In this document: one piece after another, positions 11,086-22,944 of the stretch
Layout: each line of letters starts with the position of its first letter
Position numbering within the stretch: the stretch's first letter is position 1
Source: Amphiura filiformis
Lineage: Eukaryota > Echinodermata > Ophiuroidea > Amphilepidida > Amphiuridae
Assembly: GCF_039555335.1 (NCBI RefSeq)
Contig: NC_092642.1
Coordinates: 14,766,243-14,830,242 of the forward strand
DNA length: 64,000 nt
Direction: 5' to 3'
Notes under the pieces: model-generated
What the model saw: the letters and a program-made list of their open reading frames with translations, nothing else
The model's database searches: none
Told to the model about the DNA's origin: nothing
Made by a program: the position numbers and the translations under genes

Positions 11086-11230
11086 AAAGCCTTCCTGTTA
11101 AGCGTTTTCCGTGAAGAATCGATGGTAGATTTTACATCGCCGCGATTTCTTATTGGCTACTGTATCTGAAATCGTCGCGATTTCTCATTGGCTACTGAGT
11201 ACTGTGGTGGGCCATACTTGTAATAAATGT
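11086..11230 (-). promoter_or_regulatory. Gene A promoter with two inverted CCAAT boxes
   Basis: Two AGTAGCCAAT boxes lie at 11156-11152 and 11191-11187 on the minus strand, separated by GAAATCGCGACGATTTCAG. Nearly the same arrangement occurs at gene B (61406-61445), with about 94% identity over roughly 90 bp by eye. The TTTAAA element of gene B corresponds here to CTTAAC, so the TATA-like box is lost. Confidence 0.55.
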
Positions 11231-11436
11231 ATGAATGTTTAACATGTTCCAATGTAGGCTATACGATGTGCAAGCCTCTCACCTGTCACCATGGTCACCT
11301 GTATGTTTAATTTAACCAATCATACATCCACAGCTAGTCACTGCAGTGAAGTCGAATAGGTCTGAACCAATCATAAATACATTGCTATATATAGTTTATT
11401 TCCAATGCTCTATTAATCACATGCTGATGGCAGTCT

Positions 11437-11748
11437 GCTTGAATGTAAAAGAACTCACACAACATATGGGAATAATGCCTTCTGCAATTCTGTGCCAGCT
11501 CTCTGGAACAAATTACCTTTAAAACTTCGTACTTCACATAGTCTGGCCACTTTTAAATCTAACCTGAAAACCTATTTGTTTCCAAACTAAGTTTTTTATT
11601 TTTAATTAAGTTGTACATTTTACTGTAGCCTAAGATGTAGTGTAAGTTGTACTTTTTAAGATCATTGTAAAGCGCTTTGTTCATACTTATGCTAAGGCGC
11701 TATATAAATTTCGTTTATTGTTTGTTTTGTTTGTTATTAATCCAAAAA
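11437..11748 (+). pseudogene. Short LINE 3' end (L2/CR1-like)
   Basis: The plus strand reads NAFCNSVPALWNKLPLKL... in part: TATGGGAATAATGCC, CTCTGGAACAAATTACC, ACTTTTAAATCTAACCTG, then a stop. This is the xxLWNxLPxxLR...FKxxLKTYLF signature ending LINE reverse transcriptases. The 3' tail has TTGTAAAGCGCTTTG and GGCGCTATATAAAT, seen at the ends of L2/CR1-like elements. The fragment is flanked by a direct repeat of about 45 bp (ATACATTGCTATATATAG onward, at 11381 and again at 11750), possibly a long target duplication. Confidence 0.65.
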
Positions 11749-11912
11749 TACATTGCTATATATAGATTATTTCCAATGCTCCATTAATCATGAAGCAAAT
11801 AAATGGTCGATTCTTCCGAAAAGTTGGTCACACAAATGTACTTAATGCTCAAATCAATTTCACATATCATAAAAAAGAATTTGAGTTATTTCAGAAATGT
11901 TGGAATAGTGGC

Positions 11913-12580
11913 TTAAGGGAACTGGAATGAGCGTTTTGAGCGTTTCGACAGCATTTTTGTGGGACATGAGAGCACATCAGACCTATCGAATTGCATTCTG
12001 AATACGAAGAATGTCTTTCTGATATCAAATAATTTTCATTTTATAAAATTCACGATATAATAAAAATTTTTGACAAATTATTAAAATTTGATATTTTTCA
12101 CATTTTGGAGATATAACAGTCCTCGAAGTAAATTTTATAAATTTAATGATATAGTCTTAAAGTGTATGTAGCTGGGAGGAAAAGCCGACGATCAATTGAA
12201 CATTTTGACCTTTCATATTGAAGATATGGATTTTTTTCCCAAAAAGACCTAATTTTTTGGTGTGTTTTGGGAAAAAAATCCATATCTTCAATACAAAAGG
12301 TCAAAATTTTCAAGTGATCGTCGGCTTTTCATCCCACCTACATACACTTTAGGTAGAAATCATCAGATTTATAAAGTTTACTTCGAGTACTGTTAAATAT
12401 CAAAAATATCAATTTTTAATGATTTGCCTTAAAATGTGTATTACATTGCGAATTTCAAAAAATCAAAATTATTTGATATCAGAAGGCCATTCTTCGTATT
12501 CAGAATGTAATTCGATATGTCTGATGTGCTCTAATGTCCCACAATAAATACTGTCCAAACGTTCATACCCCTTCCCTTAA
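11913..12580. mobile_element. Long-arm foldback element, 668 bp
   Basis: The element begins TTAAGGGAA and ends TTCCCTTAA. The arms pair for roughly 320 bp, including GAGCACATCAGAC with its complement near 12520 and the central AAAAAATCCATATCTTCAA. The short loop lies near 12260. There is no coding sequence. Relatives are at 6300-6620 and 47290-47500. The transposon superfamily is uncertain, and TTAA ends would fit several. Confidence 0.75.
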
Positions 12581-12594
12581 CAATGTTAACCGTA

Positions 12595-12765
12595 TTTGAG
12601 TTACCAAATAAACCTAAATATGAACATGCTCCCAAAATCTAAAAACATATTCGAATCAAATCCAGAATAATGTTTTAAATTTTTACCTACTCTATGTCAT
12701 GGTGTCCATGAATAAAAATTGCATGGAAATTTGAGGGCAGTGGGTATATCAGAAAAAACTGAAAA
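12595..12765. repeat. Distal end of duplicated block A
   Basis: TTCGAATCAAATC, AGAATAATGTTTTAAATTT and CTCTATGTC occur in the same order at 61915-61970, upstream of gene B. This shows that the duplication reaches past both promoters. From 12765 to 13144 I see no gene and no recognisable repeat. Confidence 0.6.
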
Positions 12766-14201
12766 AAACAATTTCACGCGTGCACACTCTTATTCCAGAA
12801 GTTAAGATTGCGCTGTTTACGACAAATAGTTTACGATTTTAAGCAATATCTGTTTAAATCCACACATTTTCTTTTAAACAATGGTTAACAGGTTAAAACA
12901 AGGGTTAAACAGAAAAGATTAAGATCCGTTAACTTTTCGCAAGTTAAAGCATCGCGTGTCGCGTAATTTAACCAATTATTGTTTAAAATGACATGCAATG
13001 GCGAACACACATCCTGAAACTTCATTCAAAAAGGTAGGTTTTGAGTCATTCAAGCTTGAACCAAAGTCTAGATTCGTTTGATATATAGGTTATGCATGGG
13101 CTTCTCTGGAACATTAATATGGATATTTATGGGTTCATTAGCTACAGGGTAAGTCACAAAAAGTGCAATAGAGAAAAGAATAAATTTTTACTTAAAAACC
13201 GAGTTGAACCTTTTAGGGAATTAGGAATTAGTATTTACCGTTTTGTTTTTATGACACAGTTTATAGTGATACCCAATTTTAATGTTTGACCAAGAGACAT
13301 CTAAAATTTGAATGTCAGCACACTCTGTGTAAAGTAGATTTGGAACAACTACCATTTTCTTAACCTCATTAGCATTAAAATAAATGGAGCACCCAAAGTG
13401 TTATTGTCCTTGGTCTTGTTTAAGGAGAAGAAACATTATTTGTTGTTATTTTCATTTTCCCTTTAGTTTAAGGATGCACACAGGATCACTGAAGTGTTAC
13501 ATGGCCAAAATTGAGTTTTCATCACTAATGTCATCTTCAAACCGTATTTTATCTTGTCATTAATAGATTTTAAAGAAATCTTAAAATTTGAACCATAAGA
13601 AAAGCTATTTTAAAGACCCTTTTTCATTAAAAAGTCGTCAAAATGCAAAAGCAAATAAATCATTGTTTTCCCGCAATAGATCGCGTTCTCGTAACGCGTA
13701 CTGCGGCGTACAGCTAGCAAAGACACGCACACATGGTAAACTGGATGGGCGAGGTGATTGCTGATTGAGGCGCTGGAGTCGCCAATCGCGATCACTACCG
13801 TTTATCGTACGGTATTGATCTCTTCCAAGGTAGGTAAAGCTTGCACCATTGCATTGCGAAACTGCGGGCCGACAGACCACCACCGTCCCCGTCCCAGAAT
13901 CAGTAGGCCTACTCGATAAATTTCGCCAAAAAAAGTGCTGATATATGGTATAAAGGTTTTATATGAACATAATAGTGAATTTTTTGTTTGTTTTTCTTTT
14001 GTTTTTCAAGTTTCATTCTGAAGTCTGAACTTGAAAAGATGAAATTTATCTGTATGAAGTAGTTACCTGTAAGAAGCCCTGTAATGATGACGCAATCTGG
14101 TAGATAGAAAACGTAGGCCCTAAATATTTTGCTAGTAGGCTAGACTTAGCCTGTATAGTACATCATTAGGCTTATTATTTTATGTTTAAAAATTTGTTTT
14201 A

Positions 14202-14250
14202 TTTCATTCATTCATTCATTCATTCATTCATTCATTCATTCATTCATTTC
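14202..14250. repeat. (ATTC)n microsatellite
   Basis: About twelve uninterrupted copies of the tetranucleotide ATTC. LINE tails in this window can have the same unit, but no LINE coding remnant adjoins it here. Confidence 0.95.
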
Positions 14251-14872
14251 ATTGTTATTAGGCCTATTTGATTTACCAAGTTGGTGTAGTTGGACAAGAC
14301 TAGCCTATTGTTATTAGCTTATATTTTATGCAGTCCCAGCCTTGGTTCGGGGGCCTCTGCGGTCGTTCAGTCTCGTCTTAATTTTGAAGACCATAAAAAT
14401 AGGCAAGCAGTTACTACCGGTAGGCCTATATTAGATACCTAAGGCCCTGAATAATGTTTCAAAGTGTTATTAAAACACGGATTTAAGATTCGTTTTCAAA
14501 CATTCTCTACTCCTGATTGACCATTAACGCAATGTCAAAAACGTTGACATTTCAATACATCATATCGACCATCTAGGCATAGGCCTACAACTCGTATGTC
14601 AAAAATGTCGATATTTGAAATCGGCATAGCGAGCACGCGGTTATGAAAGCATGTTCATGAATATTTTAATGCTAAATGATAATTTCAAACGAGAAATATA
14701 ATCGAAAACGCAACCCATTTTAACTACATTTCCATTAGTAGGCCTATTAGGTCTACCATATGCCATGATTGCGATAAAGGCTTTTGGTTTTACAACACTT
14801 TTTGCGAATGTATTGGCCGAATGCCTTTTTATTTGCAATGTTTGTCTGGCTTTCAACTTTCACGTTTATAAT

Positions 14873-15150
14873 GTTTTCTGTATACTTTAAAAGGTAAACT
14901 GCTTTAAAGCATTTTTAGTGAAAGTTTTCATGCAGTGTTTTAAAACGCTCTTTATAGCATGATGCCTATATACGGTAGGCATACTGCATAAACCACAATC
15001 TAATTTATTTTCTGTTTTCTGTATACTTTAAAAGGTAAACTGCTTTAAAGCATTTTTAGTGAAAGTTTTCATGCAGTGTTTTAAAACGCTCTTTATAGCA
15101 TGATGCCTATATACGGTAGGCCTACTGCATAAACCACAATCTAATTTAAA
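14873..15150. repeat. Tandem duplication, period 141 bp
   Basis: GTTTTCTGTATACTTTAAAA starts both units (14873 and 15014). The units differ at very few positions (for example GGTAGGCATACTGC versus GGTAGGCCTACTGC). It is a recent non-coding duplication. Confidence 0.9.
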
Positions 15151-16922
15151 GCCATAAGTGTTCCGTTTTCTACTTTTGAAATTCGGTTTTGTTAGGCTAT
15201 GTCAATTTCCGTGTTTTTCAGTTTTCTTGTGACCTCTCCGTGTTTTGCCTGTTTAATATATATAGGCCTACTTTTTTGTCCGTTCTACAAGAAGTTTATA
15301 CAAGACATATTACAACTTCTACCCCACTTTTTACACGTTTATTTGATTGAAAACAACAACAGACACACTTTTTTTATATTTGTGTTGTTGTATTTCATTC
15401 ACTTTTTATGCGGCACAAAATATTTTACAACTTTATTGTGACTTTTATAGGCCTATGACTTTTGTACGTGTTTGATATTCCGTAAAAAGTAAAAAATAAA
15501 ATATGATAACGACTGAAACAATAACAAAAACGGAATATTGAGTAATGCGACACATCAGAATCTTTTAAACTTTTACTTGGGATTCCTGTGATGTAGGTAG
15601 TCCTAGCTATAACGGGCGTTAAAATGCCTAGGCCCCTATCTTTGGCGCGGACGGGCCGCGGTGGTGCCTCTCAAGAAAAAGCAACGAGTAGTAACAACAT
15701 CATGTTTGTGGTTCAGAAAAGGACAATGAACATAAAAATGCAATATTTGTCAACACCAAAAAAAAAAAAAAAAAAAAAGAAAGAAAATCCCCAAAAACGA
15801 TAAATTAAAAACATTTCATTTTTAAAGCAAAATAATGAAAATTAGGACAAAACAGAAATCGTAATTATCATGATTATGTCTCAATTTATTCTTCATTTCA
15901 TAAAACTTCCTGATTATCTGCTAAAATAATAGCTTTTCAGTTATTCTATGCTACTTTTAATGTTCTGATGTCCGCAAATTTTAATACAGAGCATGATCTT
16001 TTTTTATACGGAACAGGACAAAATTGTGCTTAAATAATCATGGTTTCGTTCGCGGCAACACGACCATGCACTGTGCAACTTATTCGCGTAACCTGTCTGT
16101 CTGTCCGCGCGCCCAGTCGCTCCTCAAACGCCGACGCGACGCCGTGGCCTTGCCGGACGCTCTGCTGCACCATGGAAACAAGACTGAAGTAAATAAAATG
16201 GCTACTCCATGTGGATAAACATCTGCCGAATGTGCACGGATAATTTTGTCATATTGCATATTTTACCTTCTCGATCACCAAAAAAATGCCAATCTGCTGC
16301 AGTTGGACGCCCCTTCTCATTTTCTAACTTGACCAAACGTCACAAGTCACCGGATTATATATTTATGGAGTAATCTTCAAAAATGGACCTAAAATTCGCT
16401 GTATTTGTCTAAATCGCGATTTTCGGCAAGTTCACTTTTGACCACTTTTAACCATTTTTGGTCCGCCATAGCGTCTAAATGAAGCATCACTGAGGTAAGT
16501 TTTTAAGTCAAACGTTTAGATATGGCCAAAATCTAGATAGTGTTTTTTCATTTTTTTAAATTAGGGCCTAGAACTTTTTTTATCGCCCATGATTCAAAAA
16601 TTTGAACACGGGTCACATGTTTTTACTGATTTTTTGCCTATATTTTAAAAACTAAGCAAAATTTTGAAAAAAAAAAAAACACTTTCTAGATTTATTTGTC
16701 TAAATTAATAAAATTCATGTTTTACAGTTTTGATTTTCAAATAATTTTTTATGACGGACCAAAAATTTTTGGTCAAAAAAGCCGTTTTTGGGATTTTCTC
16801 GAAAATTGTACTTTTTGACCCTAAACTGACATTTTAAATGGATTTATGAGCTCATTTCCTTTAAAAAAATGTATACTTTTATATACTTTACATAAATAGT
16901 TTTCGAGTTTTGAGGTGAATAA

Positions 16923-17822
16923 TCTTACTATAAATAGGGGAATGTTATCTATGTATGCCTATAAAGGCTCCGTCAGTTTCGATCCAAATGTCGCCAAATT
17001 CATACGGGAGATCGAGGAATATACGGGGACGTGTTTAAACTTTATTTCGTTGAAAACGGTCAAGAATTGGCTGCAAAAACAGTGAAAATATGGGTAAAAA
17101 CGGGGTTTTTGTTATGAAAATCGTTTACCAGCCTACGCGTCACTGCAGCTGGCCGGCAGCGCGTCGGCGTCGCGTGCGTAATGCGCATTACGCCAATGCG
17201 CGCGTAAACGGCGCAGAGCCACACGATTTGCGAGCCAGAGACCAGTGGACATGATAATAGAGGAAAGAAGGAAAAATAATAATGGACAAAAAGGTACATG
17301 GACGGCTCACGGGATTATGATAACGGGTAAACACGTCCGCAGACACGCTATGAGAGGACGTAATACGGGAAAAAGATGTTTGTTGTATAAACAACATGAA
17401 GCGGTACTATAAAAAATTAAAAAATTAAAATGAGGACAAAAAAGTACGAGTAATAGACCAACGGGTTAAAGTAACTAAATGAAACGGGAACGAAACAAAG
17501 AAGGAAAGAAACTAATCAGGAAATGTAAGAAAAAACATGGAAACGGCAAATCACAAGCAGCAAATAAACAAAGAAGCTAAAGGGAAATGTAAAAAAGAAC
17601 AGATTTAGAAAATAATGGGAACGAGGTTAAATAAATAAATAACATGGAAACGGAAAATCACAAGCTAAGCAAAAGAAACTATAAAAAAAAAGTGTAAGAA
17701 GATACAGGTTTAGAAAAATAAAATGTACCTTTTCAATGATTCTACCTGTTCAGTAATTATTCCTGTTATGGTGAACGCTCCCATCTAGCGGGGACCCGCG
17801 CGAAGCGCGGGTATCCCGCTAG
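16923..17822 (+). mobile_element. Non-autonomous Helitron-like element, unit 1
   Basis: The 5' end is TCTTACTATAAATAGGGG, beginning with TC and preceded by A. The 3' end is CTAG, preceded by the hairpin ACCCGCGC-GAA-GCGCGGGT (17794-17812). TC at the start, a hairpin about 6-7 nt before CTRR at the end, insertion between A and T and no target duplication are the Helitron signature. There is no helicase or Rep frame. The small open frames on the minus strand near 17060-17400 recur in unit 2, but follow non-coding conservation. Confidence 0.8.
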
Positions 17823-18825
17823 TCTTACTATAAATAGGGGAATGTTGTATGTATGTGTGTATGTGGTTTATGTAAAAGGCTCCGTCAGTTTCGATCCAAA
17901 TGTCGCCAAATTCATACGGGAGATCGAGGAATATACGGAAATTGCCTCGACTTTATTTGGTTGAAATCGGTCAAGAATTGGCTGCAAAAACAGTGAAAAT
18001 ATGGGTAAAAACGGGGTTTTTGTTATGAAAATCAGTTGTCAGCCTGCGCGTCACTGCAGCTGGCAGGCAGCGCGTCGGCGCGCGAGCGTAATTCGCACTA
18101 CGCCAATGCGCGCGTAAACGGCGCAGAGCCACGCGACTTGCGAGCCAGAGACCAGTGGACATGATAATACAGAAAGAAGGAAAAATAAATAAAAAATGAA
18201 AGGGTAAAAAGGTACATGGACGGGTCACGGGATTATGATAACGATGAACACGTCCGCATACACGCTATGAGAGGACGTATACGGGAAAAATATGTGTGTT
18301 GTATAAACAAAATGAAGCGGTAGACCTACTAAAGTACTATAAAGAAAAATGAAATTAAAATGACAAAAGAGGTACGAGTAATAGGCCAACGGGTTAAAGT
18401 AACTAGATGAAACGGGAACGAAACAAAGAAGGAAAGAAACTAATCGGGAAATGTAAGAAAAAAAAGAAGCTATAACAGAATTAAAAAAAAAAAAACATGG
18501 AAACGGGAAATCGCAAGCAGCAAATAAAAAATGAAGCTAAAAGGGAAATGTAACAAATAACAGATTCAGAAAAAAATGGGAACGGGTTTAGGCCTAAATA
18601 AATAAATAACATGAAAACGGAAAATCACAAGCTACGCAGCAAATATTTTTTGGGAAAAAAATAACCCCATGTAAAAGAAACTGAAAATGTAAGAAGAGAC
18701 AGATTTATATAAAGAAAATGTATCTTTTAGATGATTCTTCCTGTTCAGTAATTCTTCCTGTTATAGTGAACGCTCCTATTTACTCATCTAGCGGGGACCG
18801 GCGCGAAGCGCGGGTATCCCGCTAG
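17823..18825 (+). mobile_element. Non-autonomous Helitron-like element, unit 2
   Basis: This unit follows unit 1 directly, head to tail, starting at its own TCTTACTATAAATAGGGG with no spacer, and ends CTAG followed by T. It is homologous along its full length to unit 1, with small indels. Its 3' hairpin is weakened (ACCGGCGC opposite GCGCGGGT). Confidence 0.8.
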
Positions 18826-19365
18826 TAATGGATAATTAGTGATCCTGTGTGCCTCCTTAAAGAGATGTTTATTCTCTATCAAAAACATTTGTAGGCGGGT
18901 TTTTCAAATGTCGAAATGAAATGCGCGCAAATTGAAGTGGAGTGAATTACAAATTATCCAGTAAGTTGGGCATATTGGGATTTAAAAAACTGGAGCTGGA
19001 GTAGAGTGAGGTATGAAGGACTTAAAGTAATGTTAGAAAGTTTGTTTGAACAGAAAAAAATTAAAATAACACAAAAATCAACCTTATATAAGTTAAAGTC
19101 AGTTTCAGAGCTGGTGCCTTTATCGTGCATTGTGTGCTCTCATTCAAAATACATGGTAACTCGTGGACAAATAATGAAATTAGGTATCGCAGCAAAAGGA
19201 CTCATAAAAATTAAACGGTAGTAGCGAGTCACTTCATTTTTTCACAGAAGGTGACTATTTAGTGTGGCATTTATACAAACTTTCAATAATGGGACAGTTC
19301 AACTTGGTTCTTACATAAATATCGATTCTTTTCTATATTGCACCTTTTTTTTGTGCCTCACCCTG

Positions 19366-19604
19366 TAGTTTTAGGCAACATCGGAATTGACATTTTAGCG
19401 GCCGTATATGCGTACCGTACGCACTGACAGTACTACTATACGTGTATCAGTCAGTACTTGTCGAGATAGCGATGTTCAGTATACAATGGTATAGGTCTTT
19501 GTACAATGTAGACGTGATGCATTGAAATAAAAAAAAACCTTTAAAAAGGGATGTACCGGGACAGGAATGATTTCATGTGAAGATTATATAACAAAAAGTA
19601 GATT
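19366..19604. other. Spacer without recognised feature
   Basis: A short stretch between the long-TIR element and the repeat that hosts the LTR retrotransposon. It contains the palindromic patch GTATATGCGTACCGTACGC and no open frame of interest. Confidence 0.5.
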
Positions 19605-19709
19605 ACAACCATTTTCTTTTTTAAAATATAAATATACAGTAAAAATAATTTTTAAGTGTAAAGATTGTGGTTGTTTGAACATTTTGAGCCAAGTTCCATT
19701 TGTTGCTAT

Positions 19710-21776
19710 TGTAATAAAGTTGCATTTTGGCCTTTTGCAGGCATTTTAAAAATTAATGCAATGTTTTTCCGATGCAGTTCATACAGCTAGATTATTTTAT
19801 TTATTTTTAAATCAAGCAATTAAATTTAACTTATTCAGGAGATCGTTGTCTGCACCCCCCCCCTGAATAGTTGTTTACTACTTTAGGCATCATCAGGCTA
19901 TCATGTGATGATCATGAGATGACACGATCTGCGTGCATGCTGTCGTGCGCGTGGAGACAAGCCCATCCAATCAGAAGCGCGAGTTGGTGGCAGCGCAAGT
20001 TGTTTTTGCACAAATTGTGAGAGTCGTTTTAAGCTTTCACAGAGCAAAGCCGCGTCGGATCTTTGCTCTCGCAAATTAATTATTTTGTGCTTTCAGACTT
20101 GAATTTTGGGTTTAAAATGTAAAGCAAACAGGTATGTAGTCTTTGTACAGGGCGTAATAGCCCAGCCGTTTTCACGGCTATTCGTGTACAAATGTTTTGG
20201 TTGTTTTACATGAATGAATTTATCGGCAAGCTTTAGAACTGCATTGGAAGTCGACTGTGATTAAATCTGCTAATTCAGGCAGATGGGTCAAGAGTCAGAG
20301 ATGGACGGTGACATGGGCTGTTTGTTTTTTTATCCTTAGGAATTTCTCCTGGTCCTTTTTATTCTAGTGATGGTTGAACACCGGACCTTAGTGTTGCAGA
20401 GGACAGCGTTTATAATGCGCTGAAATCTGCACAAACTGGAATGGTGACATGGACTAACTAGCGTCGAGATTTAAACTGTCTATTTTCGAGTATGCAGAAG
20501 ACGGCGTTTAACTGCGCTGAACTCAGCAGAAAGATAGGCCAGTAAAAGTTTTGACTTCTAGGCAGGTATTTTTTTGTTAGGCTACCGTTTTGGATTCCGT
20601 TTTTATGAAAGTTATCAAAAGTCAAAGTTCAAGTTTCTAAATTCTGTTTCGGAAAAGTCTAGTGATTTGTATCACTTTCCAAATTTTAAGATGTCCTTAC
20701 CTTTTTCCCGGGGGCTTTAAATTCACAAATGGACCAATGTCTTGCAAGCTAGATGGCTGGAGACATTAGCCGTTTTCCCGTCACCATTGCCGTCTCTGTA
20801 TCTTGTACCATATCATGGAAACTTCCCCATGATTTAGGCTTTTAATTAATGATTATTGTTGTCTGCATTTGTAAACTGGATATTGTTCTCAGACTCTTAC
20901 ATGAGTGATTTCGGCCATGTCCCCATTTTGATAGGAAGATCAAGTAGATGTATTTTTGGGTTCATGTTTGTTTGGGATTTTCTATGCGTGTTTCGACCCG
21001 GCTGGTGGCGAGTGCAAGGCCATGGTCTGACGGGCGAGTGACGCGCTGATGTACGGTAATTGTACGCGCGGGATTTCTGCACAAGGTGTGAGCTGTGCAG
21101 GTATGGGATGCATGGGAAAGTTATGAAATATTTCTTGAACCCATAAAGATCTACTTGGTCAGCCTTAGGTTTATGGAGTTACAAAATGGAATGAGAAACA
21201 CGATAATAAAAAGTCGTGGCCCGCATACATTGTAAAATGTTCAGTGTAAAAGCTAAACTGAATTGGTTGAAATTTATTTGTTACGAAAATGTGAACAATT
21301 GTCAACATGGAAATCTACGTTACGTGAATAATAATTTATGCAAACTTGAGACTCATAAAAACTTTGATTCTGCTGTGTTTTCTTGCTTGAAGCTTACTTT
21401 ATTTATTGGAAATTCAGTTATCAAATACAAGAGATTAGTTTCTATTTAAAGGATTGGATGCGGCTCTATTTTTTATTAGGTTTGGAACCATTGGTTTTGT
21501 CTTGTGAAAAATTGCTCGGTACGAAAATAAAGACATGCTGAAGTGCGTACGGTGACGGTCGCGGTGCATGTACAAAAAGTTGTTGATTGCCTGAATGAGA
21601 TTCAGGGACCGTGTTGAAAATGTTGGTTCCAAAATAATGCTGGTTCTCACCTGGTGAAAATTAGAGAGGCATTCCTGAAATAGGATTTTGGACATTTTGG
21701 TTATGCAAATAAGTAATAGGCTTTCCCTCGTGTCGTTTTTATATCTTGTAGATACCCCCCTCTCAGTTCCGTTACA
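19710..21776 (+). repeat. 5' LTR, 2067 bp
   Basis: It pairs with 26401-28457. I count about six substitutions and a handful of small indels (one of 9 bp near 20916) between the two, so identity is near 99.7% in aligned bases and the insertion is young. The 77-codon frame at 21216-21449 recurs identically in the other LTR and need not be a gene. Confidence 0.93.
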
Positions 21777-21843
21777 ATGGCGTAGTCGGCAGGATTAATT
21801 TTCTTTCTATCAGGAAATTGACCTGGGTTGAAAAAAAAGAAAA

Positions 21844-22944
21844 ATGGAAGCTGAAGGGACGGTACTGACTGAAGAACTACTGGGAAGCACAGGACAAGAA
21901 ACTGAGATTTACAGAGAAGAACCTGAAGCATCAAGTAAAAATTTTAATGTTAACACTGAAAGTCAAATGCATTCGAATACAAGTGAAACTGAGCCAAATC
22001 TCAGTGGTGGCCAAATCCCTCAGGAAAATGTTGAGGGTCCAGAAAATGTTCGAAATGAAAATGCGAGCGAGGCACCAGAATGTGGTGATCATTGTTTTGG
22101 CAAAATACCATCTCGGCCTTTCAAATTTGGCATTAAATTAAAACCATTTGCCTACGATGGCACTTCGTCATGGCCCGATTACTTGATCCAATTCAATATG
22201 ATCAGTGAGCTAAATAAATGGGATGAACATGAGAAGTTGCTGTACTTGGGTGCTAGTCTAGATGGGGTAGCTAGGGAGGTGTTGGATGTTTACCCAAATT
22301 TACATGGAAAATTTGTGGATCTGGTACAATGCTTGAGTAAAAGATTCGGACCAGAGAGTCAGGAAGAGATTTTTAGAGCCATGTTGAAGAACCGTTCTCA
22401 GGAACCGGATGAATCTTTCCCGGATTTAGCTCATTCTATCCGTAGATTGGTTAAAAATGCATACCCTGGAGCCCCATACAAAATGCTGGAAAGCCTGGGT
22501 ACCGATCATTTCATCAATGCGATTGATAATATGGAAGTTCAGAACCTGGTTTATTATAAAGAGCCTAACAGTCTTGATGAAGCTGTATGATTAGCCATAA
22601 AGATCTCTTCCCGTATTGAAGGTCAGAAAAAGATAGGCAGAAAACCGATCCGTGCTATTCAAATAGGGTATAAAAATATGCTGGCACCTCCCAAAAATAA
22701 AGGCTACAGTAAAAATGAGACAGAGATGATGCAGATTTTGCAAAATTGGCAAGATCAAATACAAGCTCAAATCAAAGCTTTGTTTATAAATCATAAACAG
22801 AAAAAGGTCTGTTACCGCTGTGGATCTGAGGACCATTTGGTGAACACATGTTCGAAGCCTCGTCCTACTTGTTTTAGGTGTGGTTCTCCAGATCACCTGC
22901 TGAACCGTTGTCCTCGTGGTAGTAGATCTAATCAAGCAATTTAG
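21844..22944 (+). pseudogene. gag polyprotein with an in-frame stop
   Basis: One frame runs from the ATG at 21844 to the stop at 22942-22944, interrupted by a single TGA at 22588-22590. The acidic N-terminal region (residues 1-90) is followed by a capsid-like retrotrans_gag region (about 95-248) with FAYDGTSSWPDYLIQF and ELNKWDEHEK, typical of Ty3/gypsy gag. After the stop come two CCHC zinc knuckles, CYRCGSEDHLVNTC and CFRCGSPDHLLNRC (CX2CX4HX4C), which bind RNA in the nucleocapsid. The stop separates capsid from nucleocapsid. It may be a disabling mutation or a read-through site. No pol follows. Confidence 0.88.

Larger units (their letters stand above)
13500..16922. other. Interior of the long-TIR element, no gene recognised
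   Basis: Apart from the microsatellite and tandem duplication listed separately, I find no domain-bearing reading frame. A GC-rich patch at 16050-16180 gives a 64-codon open frame with no recognisable motif. TAGGCCTA occurs at least eight times between 13.9 and 15.5 kb. Confidence 0.5.
13145..19365. mobile_element. Long-TIR DNA transposon, composite, 6.2 kb
   Basis: The ends are inverted: CAGGGTAAGTCACAAAAA at the left and the complement of CAGGGTGAGGCACAAAAA at the right. TA lies on both outer sides (13143-13144 and 19366-19367). Pairing continues inward with moderate divergence (GTGCAATAGAGAAAAGAAT, GAACC...GTTGAAC, TTTGAATG...AGCACAC) to about 13500 and 18834, where both arms end with CACACAGGATCACT. 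The TA duplication and CAGGG ends fit Tc1/mariner-type elements, but no transposase is left. The interior contains a microsatellite, a tandem duplication and two Helitrons, so much of its length is later insertion. Confidence 0.6.

Noticed and set aside
16024..16218. GC-rich 64-codon frame as an exon
   Set aside because: No splice context or family resemblance; it lies within transposon-derived sequence.
21216..21449. 77-codon frame identical in both LTRs as an accessory protein
   Set aside because: LTR identity alone explains the conservation; there is no domain or separate start context.
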